NCBI GenBank assembly: GCA_030691435.1
Contig: JAUYEK010000257.1
Span: 1 to 14,013, forward strand
DNA length: 14,013 bases
DNA from: Sulfuricella sp.
GTDB lineage: Bacteria; Pseudomonadota; Gammaproteobacteria; Burkholderiales; Sulfuricellaceae
Direction of reading: 5' to 3'
Of this stretch, positions 7,447-13,811 are shown piece by piece (position 1 is the stretch's first letter; each line of letters opens with the position of its first letter). A program made the position numbers and the translations under genes. The notes under the pieces are model-generated. The model saw only the letters and a program-made list of their open reading frames with translations, was not told the DNA's origin and ran no database searches.

Positions 7447-7489
7447 ACCGGCCTCCCCCTCCCTATTTCTGATAGAATTTGCATGTAGG

Positions 7490-7522
7490 TTGAACTTTTT
7501 GCTTCAGGGTTCATCTTATAGT
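7490..7522 (+). promoter_or_regulatory. candidate ssrA promoter
   Basis: TTGAAC at 7490-7495 is a fair -35. The -10 is ambiguous: TCTTAT (7514-7519, spacer 18) or TATAGT (7517-7522, spacer 21). Either would start transcription close to the mature 5' end at 7529. Position is convincing, exact elements are not. Confidence 0.4.
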
Positions 7523-7528
7523 TAGCAT

Positions 7529-7901
7529 GGGGGCGACCCGGTTTCGACGTGGGTTGCAAAGCAGCGTAGGGCATACCGAGGCTCAGTTACCTCGTAAATC
7601 CATCTGAAAAAAACTAGTCGCAAACGACGAAAACTACGCTCTAGCCGCTTAATTGACGGTTAGACTCTGCACCGGTTGGTCTCTGGGCCGGCTTGAAGCC
7701 GCAAGGTGGAAAGAGCAGAGTCATTCACAGAGACTCGTGTCGGTCCGGGTTGCTTGAACCGATCCTAAACTTAAGGCAACTAGCGTGAATTCAGCCTGTT
7801 CGGTTGGCGTAATTCGGGCGAAATCAAATAATCGGACTAAGTATGTAGAACTGCCTGTAGAGGGCTTGCGGACGGGGGTTCGATTCCCCCCGCCTCCACC
7901 A
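7529..7901 (+). ncRNA. ssrA: tmRNA (ssrA)
   Basis: One-piece transfer-messenger RNA of about 373 bases, which rescues stalled ribosomes together with SmpB and adds a degradation tag. The 5' end GGGGGCG pairs with CGCCTCC before the terminal ACCA (7898-7901) to form the acceptor stem; position 3 of the stem is G-U, as in E. coli. The conserved GGTTTCGACG follows the 5' end. The T-arm GGGGGTTCGATTCCCCC is near the 3' end, and CCA is encoded. The tag reading frame is at 7620-7652. Pseudoknot-like GC stems (for example GGCTTGAAGCC) fill the middle. A strong terminator follows seven bases after the CCA. No smpB is nearby. The 3' end of this gene is a common target of tyrosine integrases, which matters for the accessory block to its right. 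Confidence 0.97.
7620..7652 (+). other. tmRNA-encoded proteolysis tag ANDENYALAA
   Basis: GCA AAC GAC GAA AAC TAC GCT CTA GCC GCT TAA encodes the ten-residue tag ANDENYALAA, identical to the E. coli tag. The final LAA is the ClpXP recognition end. The resume codon GCA begins at 7620, preceded by the usual A-rich stretch and TAGTC. Confidence 0.96.
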
Positions 7902-7907
7902 AACAAC

Positions 7908-7935
7908 AAATGGCACCCCGCGGGGTGCCATTTTT
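7908..7935 (+). terminator. intrinsic terminator of ssrA
   Basis: ATGGCACCCC-GCGGGGTGCCAT is a perfect GC-rich hairpin preceded by AAA and followed by TTTTT. It sits just after the tmRNA CCA end. Confidence 0.93.
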
Positions 7936-7980
7936 GTTTGTGGTGGCGGGGTGGATGAGGATCCCCTCTGGGTTCGACCA

Positions 7981-8019
7981 GCGAGCACTGCTCGCGCAGG
8001 ACGCCCGCAAGGGCGGTCC
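7981..8019. repeat. structured intergenic segment between ssrA and the methyltransferase operon
   Basis: GCGAGCA-C-TGCTCGC (7981-7995) is followed by GGAC-GCCC-GCAA-GGGC-G-GTCC (7999-8019), a stem capped by a GCAA tetraloop with one bulged G. The segment lies downstream of the ssrA terminator and has no convincing coding frame; reading frames here are the spurious type often called opposite tRNA-like genes. It may be a small palindromic repeat or a remnant of an insertion junction. Confidence 0.4.
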
Positions 8020-8083
8020 CGGAGCAAAGCGCAGGGATGGCTGGATCGCCCTAAGGCGAGACAGACACAATCCCACCACCATC

Positions 8084-8109
8084 AAAAAAACAGCCGCCAT
8101 CTGGCGGCT
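8084..8109 (-). terminator. intrinsic terminator of the methyltransferase operon
   Basis: On the minus strand AGCCGCC-AGAT-GGCGGCT is followed by G and seven T. It lies 54 bases after the methyltransferase stop and stops leftward transcription before it meets ssrA. Confidence 0.85.
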
Positions 8110-8162
8110 TCACTTCAACACGATTTAATTCGAATCTGACCCTAAGGTTTCAAAGCCGACAA

Positions 8163-9329
8163 TCAACCCATTTGTTCCTTCAGATATCTTCCGAAAAACT
8201 TTGCCAGCCTAGGTGGAACAGCATTCCCAATCAAGACTGCCGCAAACTCACTCCCATCCTCCGGATAAAAAACATACTCATTGGGGAACGTTTGCAGGAG
8301 GGCGGCTTCCTTGGGAGTGATACCTCGGTTCTGGTCTGTATCGTAATGAGCAAATCTTCCGTTCGAGACAGAAATGCATCGGGTCGTAATTGTAGGGCCA
8401 ATATCGTCACCCCTCATTCGGGTATAGGTGTCCGTAAAGGAGGCTTTGCCCGCTTTAGCTTCCAACCGATTATGGCAGTTCAAAGATAAATCGCCGTAAC
8501 GCGTGTTTTTCAAATAAGCATTGTTCTCGCCTGGAGGGGCTGATGCGATGCGTTTAAGGTTGAGATCGCTCAGCGCCCTTGAACGATGGTTCTTAATGGT
8601 CGGATGCACCTCACCCGCAGCAAGAGGCGGCAAGTGTCCGATGGACTCAGCCACTGTGACATATTTTTTTAAATCGGGATCCGCATCAGGCACAGAGATC
8701 TCTATTTTTTTTCGCCGGCCTTTCCTCACAGCAAGACCGATGGTCCGTCTTCGATGCTGAGGCACACCAAATTTTGCGGCATTGATAACTTTGGCATCAA
8801 ACACATAACCCATTTCATTCAACTGGGCTTCAAATTGGGACAAGACAGAGCCTTCGCCAGTAATCCCTTCAACGTTTTCACAGATGAGTGCATCGGGACG
8901 AAATTTTTTGATCAGATGAACGGTAGTCAAAAGCAAGTTAGAATCGTTGGAGCGCTTGAACTTGCAGCTTGTAGACATCTCAACATGGGAAATCTTGGTG
9001 AAGGGCTGACAAGGGGCGCAGAGAGCGAAAATCAGCTTGGGCCTGATACCACCAGACTGTTCAGTCTGCTTCTCTATCAACTGGGATAGAAGCTTGGAAA
9101 TTTCATGCTGCTCACCGCCAGGGTGTTCATCTGTCTTGGGGAAAATGTCTTTGCAAATGAAATCTGGACGAGAGCCATCTGGATTGACGTTCTGACGATA
9201 AGTTTTCTCGCAAAGAGCTTTGTTATCGACACCAGCGAGAACATGAATGCCTGCCTGGATAAGACCGTTAGTCATACCTCCGGCGCCGCAGAAGAAATCA
9301 ATCGCTATGACTTTGTTGATCCGCCCCAT
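8163..9329 (-). CDS. DNA (cytosine-5)-methyltransferase, Dcm family
   Basis: 388 residues with all key C5-methyltransferase motifs in order: motif I DFFCGAGGMTNG (residues 11-22), motif IV CAPCQPF with nucleophile C107, motif VI ENVEGI (151-156), motif VIII QHRRRTIGLAV, motif IX RGITPKEAALLQTFP and motif X IGNAVPPRLAKFFG. The target-recognition region between VIII and IX is unremarkable and its target cannot be read from the sequence. It transfers methyl from S-adenosylmethionine to cytosine in a specific DNA sequence, normally to protect self DNA. It appears intact. The start overlaps the end of the frame-corrected vsr by 32 bases, so the gene is the last member of the ATPase-vsr-dcm operon. 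Base composition is AT-richer than the flanking core genes, consistent with acquisition. Confidence 0.93.
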   Translation of the reverse strand: MGRINKVIAIDFFCGAGGMTNGLIQAGIHVLAGVDNKALCEKTYRQNVNPDGSRPDFICKDIFPKTDEHPGGEQHEISKLLSQLIEKQTEQSGGIRPKLIFALCAPCQPFTKISHVEMSTSCKFKRSNDSNLLLTTVHLIKKFRPDALICENVEGITGEGSVLSQFEAQLNEMGYVFDAKVINAAKFGVPQHRRRTIGLAVRKGRRKKIEISVPDADPDLKKYVTVAESIGHLPPLAAGEVHPTIKNHRSRALSDLNLKRIASAPPGENNAYLKNTRYGDLSLNCHNRLEAKAGKASFTDTYTRMRGDDIGPTITTRCISVSNGRFAHYDTDQNRGITPKEAALLQTFPNEYVFYPEDGSEFAAVLIGNAVPPRLAKFFGRYLKEQMG

Positions 9330-9743
9330 GTAATCCGCATTCGTTTATAGCATCCACCACCGATGCACAGTGAGCGGCATTAGCATGGATGTCTTTATCC
9401 CAAAATCTAAAGACCCGCCACCCGAGATGGGTGAGAGCCACATTGACTTGTTCGTCGCGCATTATATTACTCTCGATCTTGGGAATCCAGAAGTACTGTC
9501 CTTGTTGGACTTAATCGCCATTTGAGCGGTCGCCCAATTCCTGCCATGCCAGAAGGAGGAATCGCAAAAAATGGCGATTTTTGCCCAAACCACCACAAAA
9601 TCAGGTTTGCCAATGAGCTTCTTATATTGCTTCCGATAACGGATGCCAGCGGCCCAAAGCGCTTTACCGAGCTTCTGTTCAATCACAGTGCCAGAACTTC
9701 GCACTCGGGACATGTTGTAACGGACTTGCTCCTGAGTTTTCAC
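9298..9743 (-). pseudogene. vsr: Vsr-type very short patch repair endonuclease, frameshifted
   Basis: A GTG start at 9743 overlaps the ATPase stop (GTGA). The first 82 codons read as Vsr: MSRVRSSGT, KALWAAGIRYRKQYKKL, GKPDFVV (likely catalytic D48) and IFCDSSFWHGRNW (D61, H66). After KSNKD the frame is lost and ends at 9462 (93 residues). The family's second half continues in another frame: YFWIPKIESNIMRDEQVNVA, then LTHLGWRVFRFWDKDI, ending at 9298. A single-base deletion (or two-base insertion) near 9500 explains it. Repaired, the protein would be about 148 residues, the usual Vsr length. Vsr nicks at T:G mismatches made by deamination of 5-methylcytosine and is normally paired with a C5 methyltransferase, as here. 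A real inactivating mutation or a sequencing error are both possible; no slippery motif suggests programmed frameshifting. Confidence 0.85.
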
Positions 9744-12124
9744 TTTTTGATGCCAGCACCCAAATGGCGAATCACAGTGATAATATGCGCCGCCAAGGCA
9801 CAGGTAGCTAACCGCACAAAATCCTCCGCATCAGGGCCATCATAACCGATTTCTTTTTGCTTCTCCGTGGCTTTGCAATGAAGGGATAAAGCGAAAATTC
9901 CCAGACCCAACTTAAAAATAGATTCCTTCAGGGTGCGCTCGGCCTCATCACGCTCGGCAACCCGCATCATTTCAATATAACGATTATCACGGTTAATGTA
10001 GACACAGGTTTCCTCACCAGACGAAACATACGCACCCGAAGTCTCATCAAAATTGTGTTCATTCCAATCGTCCTTGCTGACCCATTCAAAGTGGGGCATA
10101 CCAAGGTTCTTCTTCTCATCATCCTTGGTTTTGGTTTTTTCCCCCTTCGGATTGGTGTTTGTCTTCTCTTCAGCGACAAACTTGATGGTGACGGCAAATT
10201 TCAAGGGCTCATGGTTTTCCCCTTCATCCACAAAGCCAAACTCGGCATCAACGGTCTCTCCCTCCACAGCATGGGGAGGAGCAGACAGGGTAAAGGTCGC
10301 TGTGCCGCTTCTCAAAGAAACTTTCCACGCCAAGGCCTTCATATCCAACGAACACCAAGGTTGACCGGGGCTATCCAACCGAGACAGATAGCCATCTTCC
10401 GCATCGGTTCCACATTCAATGCGACGATAACTGTTGATGGGCACTTCCTTGATATATTTGTCGTTCTCTTTTTTCAGGTTCAGGGGCTCAAGGAAAGTTG
10501 GAAATTTCTTGCCTAGATCCCAGATTTTTACACCCCCTGGCGTTTTGGTGATTTCAGGCATGAGCACACCCAACCCAAACAGCTCTTTGATGGCGGGATC
10601 TGCCTTAGCCAAATCCTTCAACAAATCGACCGACTCTTCTTTTTCCGCCGTGTATTCCTTGGCACGGCTCAATCGAATGTCGTTGGCAAAGGATCGAATT
10701 TTCTCGTCATGCTTCAACGCATCCACGACCATCTCTTCTAACGTTCTGGCCATCCTGTTATTAGCTTTCCGTTCGCGGTCTGGCATGAAGACAGTCGCCA
10801 TCGCCGTCTTGTCCATATCATCACAGACAACATTAACCAACAGATGGTTACGCAAGTCGCCGAAGTTGGCGCGACCGTTCAAGAAACTGGCCCTCTCGCA
10901 CGCTTGGGTCTGACCATTGACCGTGTAAAATACACGGGCTGTCTGGCGGGTAGCCAAACTGTCTTTCATTTTCTTAATGCCAATTGCAAGGATCTTGATA
11001 CGGCCCAAATCAGGATCGTTGATGGTGGTAACATGGTGTGTCCAAGATCCTTCATTGGCCTGCTGATTGTCACCTTCGTCAACATTCTTTTCGCTGCCTT
11101 CAGGCAACTCGGAAGCGCCGATGGTGACACTCAATCCAGAGAACGTAGAGGCCGCAATACCGTGTGCTCGCAGCGGACCTTTGCTTTCTTGGGGTTTCGC
11201 ATCAAAATCATACGCTCGAATAGGCAAAGCACAGTCAATCAAATTGACATCCAGTGCATCCCGCAAACCGAAATCCACGGTGTGAGCTCCCTGGCCAATA
11301 TCAAACTCATACAGCTTAACGATGGTGCCTGATTCCACATGGCCCAGAGTGTCATGACCAAAGGCAGAAAGCTCACCTCCACGGAAACGAGGAATGCCCG
11401 CATCACAAAAATACTCTGCGACCGGCAACTGCTCTCCGGCTTTTGCACCTCGCACACGAATCAGGGTCCAACCCCAGTAATCATTGTTGGGCCGCTTAGA
11501 TACGATCAGCTTGTAGTGACCCAATCGAATATCTGAACGAGTACAAAACCGCAGGCTGCCTGTGCTGCCCATGTTGAATTTGCCTTGGACGAAAGGTATG
11601 CCTTCCTTATTCTTCTCTGAGAGAGACAGAAAGGTTTGGGGGAAATCTTCGGGCTTCTGCCCTTCACCAAAGTCCACAAGCGTATAGGTAGGATAAATGC
11701 TGTTGACTCTGGTGGCCCGCTTTACACCGACCAGCAGACATTTCTCGGCCAGATCAGTTCGTTGCTTTGGAGACAGATTGGAAATCTTTCCATCAACGAC
11801 CTGTGGGAAAAACCGTTTAACAGCTTCAAACATGCTTTGCGGTGCTTCTGGAGAGCGGAAATCGGTAATGCCGTGTTCCTTGGCCTTGCGCAACAGAATC
11901 GCATCAATCCCGTTGGTAATGAGCTCCGTTAATGCCCCCACGGGGCTGGATTGCTGGTTGCCAACGGTATCCCAATTTTTGTCACGACCACCATAGGGAC
12001 GCCAGTTCTCAGGATTGTCAAAATAATACCTCAATTCTTCATCATGGAGAATATTGGCAACATCTTCGGACGACCCCGCAGCTAACAGACGTTGCGCCGT
12101 ATTTTTGGAAAGCTTTTCTTCCAT
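9740..12124 (-). CDS. GHKL-fold ATPase, MutL/MORC-like, restriction-modification associated
   Basis: 794 residues from ATG 12124, which has AAAGGAAT eight bases upstream; an earlier in-frame ATG (12190) would overlap the preceding gene and lacks a better site. The N-terminal third has the Bergerat ATP-binding fold: N-box TELITNGIDA (E67, N71, D74), G1 box DFGEG (151-155) and lid GKFNMGSTGS (181-190). This layout resembles MutL/MORC-type ATPases rather than histidine kinases, as there is no phosphoacceptor or receiver domain. The middle and C-terminal parts match nothing I can name; a lysine-rich linker (about 652-673) precedes a helical end. Prokaryotic MutL/MORC homologues are known from restriction-modification loci with Dcm and Vsr. 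The likely role is ATP-driven clamping on DNA to control a nuclease; this is inference. Confidence 0.8.
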   Translation of the reverse strand: MEEKLSKNTAQRLLAAGSSEDVANILHDEELRYYFDNPENWRPYGGRDKNWDTVGNQQSSPVGALTELITNGIDAILLRKAKEHGITDFRSPEAPQSMFEAVKRFFPQVVDGKISNLSPKQRTDLAEKCLLVGVKRATRVNSIYPTYTLVDFGEGQKPEDFPQTFLSLSEKNKEGIPFVQGKFNMGSTGSLRFCTRSDIRLGHYKLIVSKRPNNDYWGWTLIRVRGAKAGEQLPVAEYFCDAGIPRFRGGELSAFGHDTLGHVESGTIVKLYEFDIGQGAHTVDFGLRDALDVNLIDCALPIRAYDFDAKPQESKGPLRAHGIAASTFSGLSVTIGASELPEGSEKNVDEGDNQQANEGSWTHHVTTINDPDLGRIKILAIGIKKMKDSLATRQTARVFYTVNGQTQACERASFLNGRANFGDLRNHLLVNVVCDDMDKTAMATVFMPDRERKANNRMARTLEEMVVDALKHDEKIRSFANDIRLSRAKEYTAEKEESVDLLKDLAKADPAIKELFGLGVLMPEITKTPGGVKIWDLGKKFPTFLEPLNLKKENDKYIKEVPINSYRRIECGTDAEDGYLSRLDSPGQPWCSLDMKALAWKVSLRSGTATFTLSAPPHAVEGETVDAEFGFVDEGENHEPLKFAVTIKFVAEEKTNTNPKGEKTKTKDDEKKNLGMPHFEWVSKDDWNEHNFDETSGAYVSSGEETCVYINRDNRYIEMMRVAERDEAERTLKESIFKLGLGIFALSLHCKATEKQKEIGYDGPDAEDFVRLATCALAAHIITVIRHLGAGIKK

Positions 12125-12167
12125 GCTGAAGAATTCCTTTAGTGGTATTTTTCTTGGGATTGATGGG

Positions 12168-12389
12168 CTAGAGTTTAAACACAGCCTCACTTTTTACATC
12201 ATCTGCAGCAAACCTCGCCTTAAGAGTTTTAACTTCATCCTCCAAAGTTGAGATTATCTTTCTCACATCTTTTTCTTCATAAGAATAGTTGTTTTTATTG
12301 GATAAATTACCAATAAGCCGAATATCCTTGATTGTCCTAGTGACCCGTTTTTCGGCAAGAGATACAAATTTTTCACGCTTTTCAGACAT
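12168..12389 (-). CDS. small conserved-looking protein heading the ATPase-vsr-dcm operon
   Basis: 73 residues, charged and helical in appearance, with no membrane segment or cysteine. The core RTIKDIRLIGNLSNKNNYSY (residues 18-37) followed by EKDVRKIISTLEDEVKTLKARF looks like a conserved motif plus a coiled-coil-forming helix. I recall similar short proteins beside defence and DNA-modification genes but cannot name the family. GAGGT lies six bases before its ATG at 12389, and a good promoter lies 32 bases further up. It ends 43 bases before the ATPase start. Placement first in the operon suggests a regulatory or adaptor subunit of the ATPase-methyltransferase system (inference). Confidence 0.7.
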   Translation of the reverse strand: MSEKREKFVSLAEKRVTRTIKDIRLIGNLSNKNNYSYEEKDVRKIISTLEDEVKTLKARFAADDVKSEAVFKL

Positions 12390-12420
12390 TTCTACCTCAA
12401 TTTATTAACTACATTTTGCA

Positions 12421-12449
12421 AATATAGTACTAATATCCACATTTGTAAA
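12421..12449 (-). promoter_or_regulatory. sigma-70 promoter of the ATPase-vsr-dcm operon
   Basis: On the minus strand TTTACA (12449-12444) and TATATT (12426-12421) are separated by exactly 17 bases; each matches consensus in five of six. Transcription would begin near 12414, giving a short leader to the 73-residue gene. Confidence 0.75.
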
Positions 12450-12452
12450 TAA

Positions 12453-12464
12453 TATTGCGCAATA
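12453..12464. promoter_or_regulatory. palindrome abutting the operon promoter, possible operator
   Basis: TATTGCGCAATA is a perfect 12-base palindrome four bases upstream of the -35. It shares the half-site TATTGC with the palindrome in front of the toxin-antitoxin cluster. An HTH regulator site is plausible but unproven. Confidence 0.4.
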
Positions 12465-12503
12465 ACTTTCCTATTCACTAATGCATAAGAGAACAACTAT
12501 CAA

Positions 12504-12525
12504 CGTATCAAACGCGTATCAAACG
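12504..12525. repeat. 11-base tandem duplication
   Basis: CGTATCAAACG occurs twice with no spacer, followed by a partial third match (GATCA). It lies in the 345-base gap between the operon start at 12389 and the toxin gene at 12735, which otherwise holds the promoter, two palindromes and a REPIN-like element. Confidence 0.7.
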
Positions 12526-12592
12526 GATCAGCTTCGGATTATCTTTCTTGAGCTCTCTTAAACCCAGATAATCCATTAGAGCCAAAACACCG

Positions 12593-12657
12593 CTGTGGGA
12601 GCGGCGCCCGCGCCGCGATTTGCGGCCGCATTCGCGCCGAGGGCGCCGCTCCTACAG
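12593..12657. repeat. REPIN-like palindromic repeat
   Basis: CTGTGGGAGCGGCGCCC on the left is matched by GGGCGCCGCTCCTACAG on the right. The pairing continues inward with a few mismatches to the central palindrome TGCGGCCGCA (12621-12630). The TGTGGGAGCGG / CCGCTCCTACA arms are those of the widespread REP families linked to RAYT transposases in Proteobacteria. No transposase is nearby, so it would have been mobilised in trans. Confidence 0.8.
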
Positions 12658-12692
12658 GCACGAACATTCCAATGGATAATCCAGGTTGAATT

Positions 12693-12710
12693 TATGTATT
12701 GCAATACATA
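12693..12710. promoter_or_regulatory. 18-base perfect palindrome upstream of the toxin-antitoxin genes
   Basis: TATGTATTGCAATACATA is perfectly self-complementary. It ends 24 bases before the ATG of the toxin gene and overlaps the candidate -35. Type II toxin-antitoxin operons are commonly repressed by their XRE antitoxin through such a site. Confidence 0.6.
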
Positions 12711-12728
12711 TGCATCTAAGATCATAAT
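12699..12728 (+). promoter_or_regulatory. candidate promoter of the toxin-antitoxin cluster
   Basis: TTGCAA (12699-12704) and CATAAT (12723-12728) with an 18-base spacer; the -35 half lies inside the 18-base palindrome, which would allow repression by an HTH protein. A fair but not strong match. Confidence 0.4.
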
Positions 12729-12734
12729 ACGTCA

Positions 12735-13122
12735 ATGAGCTGGGCCATTCTTTATTCACGATGACTTTGATGCTGAGATTCAGGGGCTGTCTCAGGCTCT
12801 CCAGGATGAATTGCTGGCACATGCCCTTTTGCTGCGCGAGCTTGGGCCAAATCTTGGCAGGCCAACCGTAGATGGTCTCAAAGCCTCCAGACACGCCAAC
12901 ATGAAGGAGCTGCGCTTTAGCTGGGAAGGCGAGATTTGGCGCGTCGCTTTCGCATTCGATCCAAAACGCCAAGCCATTTTACTGGTGGGTGGCAACAAGG
13001 GTGGAGCGGATCAAAGAAGATTCTACAAACACTTGATCGCTATTGCTGATGCGCGGTTTGACCAGCACCTGACCGCGCTGAAGGACACAGGAAAGGAGCA
13101 TAAACATGGCAAAAAATCTTGA
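12735..13122 (+). pseudogene. higB: HigB-type toxin (RelE/ParE-like, phage Gp49 family), 5' frameshift
   Basis: The body, from LGRPTVDGLKASRHANMKELRF through WRVAFAFDPKRQAILLVGG to RRFYKHLIAIADARFDQHL, is the conserved HigB/Gp49-like toxin, a ribosome-dependent mRNA nuclease family. The expected N-terminus is split between frames. ATG 12735 gives MSWAILYS and stops at 12762-12764, while HDDFDAEIQGLSQALQDELL continues in the frame of the body with no start codon after the TGA at 12736. Removing one T near 12755 restores MSWAILYHDDFDAE, a normal family start. As it stands only TTG 12811 or ATG 12901 could initiate, losing the first part of the fold. The gene overlaps higA by 17 bases. Loss of the toxin while the antitoxin stays intact is a common decay route; a base-call error is the alternative. 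Confidence 0.8.
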
Positions 13123-13465
13123 TCAAATCATGAACGACCTGCCCGCCAAACGCCGGACGAAGGTCGAGGCGCGCGCCGCCGAATTGGCGACACTCAAAGA
13201 CTTGCGTCAGGCTGTGGCACAGACGCAGGAAGAACTTGCCGCAGCCTTGGGCGTTGGTCAGGATACGATTTCGCGTCTGGAAAAGCGCAGCGATATGCTG
13301 CTTTCCACCCTGCGCCGCTATGTCGAGGCAATGGGTGGAAAACTGGAACTGGTTGCACAATTCCCGGATCGCCCACCCTTGGTAATAGATCACCTGGCTG
13401 GCGAGGCTTCGCCCCGCTTGGCCCACAAAACACGCGACTCGTCACTAGCCAAGGCACATGCGTAA
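13106..13465 (+). CDS. higA: HigA-type XRE antitoxin
   Basis: 119 residues with ATG 13106 preceded by AAGGAG at a seven-base spacing, inside the end of the toxin gene. After an N-terminal helix (MAKNLDQIMNDLPAKRRTKV) comes an XRE helix-turn-helix at about residues 35-62, TQEELAAALGVGQDTISRLE, then LLSTLRRYVEAMGGKLELVAQFPDRPP, which is the standard ending of this antitoxin family. It would neutralise the HigB-type toxin encoded upstream and bind the operator. The tail after FPDRPP is about 27 residues longer than I expect, which may be drift after loss of the toxin. The stop is directly followed by the GTG of the next gene. Confidence 0.88.
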   Translation: MAKNLDQIMNDLPAKRRTKVEARAAELATLKDLRQAVAQTQEELAAALGVGQDTISRLEKRSDMLLSTLRRYVEAMGGKLELVAQFPDRPPLVIDHLAGEASPRLAHKTRDSSLAKAHA

Positions 13466-13801
13466 GTGGAAAAGACGATTGAAACGGTGGACGTAGGAAC
13501 CGGCGATGTATTCCGCGACTTGGGCTATGCCGATTCGGCAGAACGCAAACTGCGCGTGCAGCTTGCCATGCGCGTAAACGAAATTATCAAGGATAAACAC
13601 ATGACGCAGGCCGTTGCAGCGACACTGTTCGGCATCCCTCAGCCCCATGTTTCGGAACTCAAGCATTACAAGCTAAACCGCTTCTCCTCCGAACGCCTGT
13701 TGCATTTCATGACTCAGCTCGACCGCGATGTCGAAATCGTCATCCGCCCCCGTGATGTCACCCACCCCACGGGCCAGGTGTCGGTGCTATTCGCGGTTTG
13801 A
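13466..13801 (+). CDS. second XRE-type antitoxin (HTH_37/HigA2-like), toxin partner not in view
   Basis: 111 residues from a GTG directly after the higA stop. The layout, GTGDVFRDLGYADSAERKLR (residues 11-30), QLAMRVNEIIKDKHMTQAVA, then FGIPQPHVSELKHYKLNRFSS and a final LDRDVEIVIRPR, is that of the other common XRE antitoxin group, in which a helix-turn-helix (about 46-68) sits in a compact domain. Such antitoxins usually follow their own RelE-like toxin gene, but here the neighbour is another antitoxin. It may act as an extra regulator of the cluster or be an orphan left by recombination. The last dozen residues (TGQVSVLFAV) extend past the normal end. An AAGG eleven bases before the GTG is a weak ribosome site, so coupling to higA is likely. 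Confidence 0.82.
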   Translation: MEKTIETVDVGTGDVFRDLGYADSAERKLRVQLAMRVNEIIKDKHMTQAVAATLFGIPQPHVSELKHYKLNRFSSERLLHFMTQLDRDVEIVIRPRDVTHPTGQVSVLFAV

Positions 13802-13811
13802 GACAATAATC

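Noticed and set aside
7721..8100. minus-strand frames with EAGGIEPPSASP / RRGESNPRP wording
   Set aside because: These are the well-known spurious proteins predicted opposite tRNA and tmRNA 3' ends; they lie on the ssrA gene and its terminator.
9462..9743. 93-residue truncated Vsr as a genuine short gene
   Set aside because: The missing conserved C-terminal half follows in another frame and ends overlapping dcm, so a frameshift is the simpler explanation.
9740..12124. ATPase as a sensor histidine kinase
   Set aside because: The GHKL boxes are present but there is no dimerisation/phosphoacceptor helix, sensor domain or partner response regulator; context is DNA methylation and repair.
12125..12190. 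upstream ATG (12190) adding 22 residues to the ATPase
   Set aside because: It would overlap the 73-residue gene and lacks the ribosome site; ATG 12124 has AAAGGAAT at good spacing.
12504..12525. tandem 11-base repeat as a CRISPR array or iteron origin
   Set aside because: Only two units with no spacer; no cas genes, replication protein or DnaA boxes are nearby.
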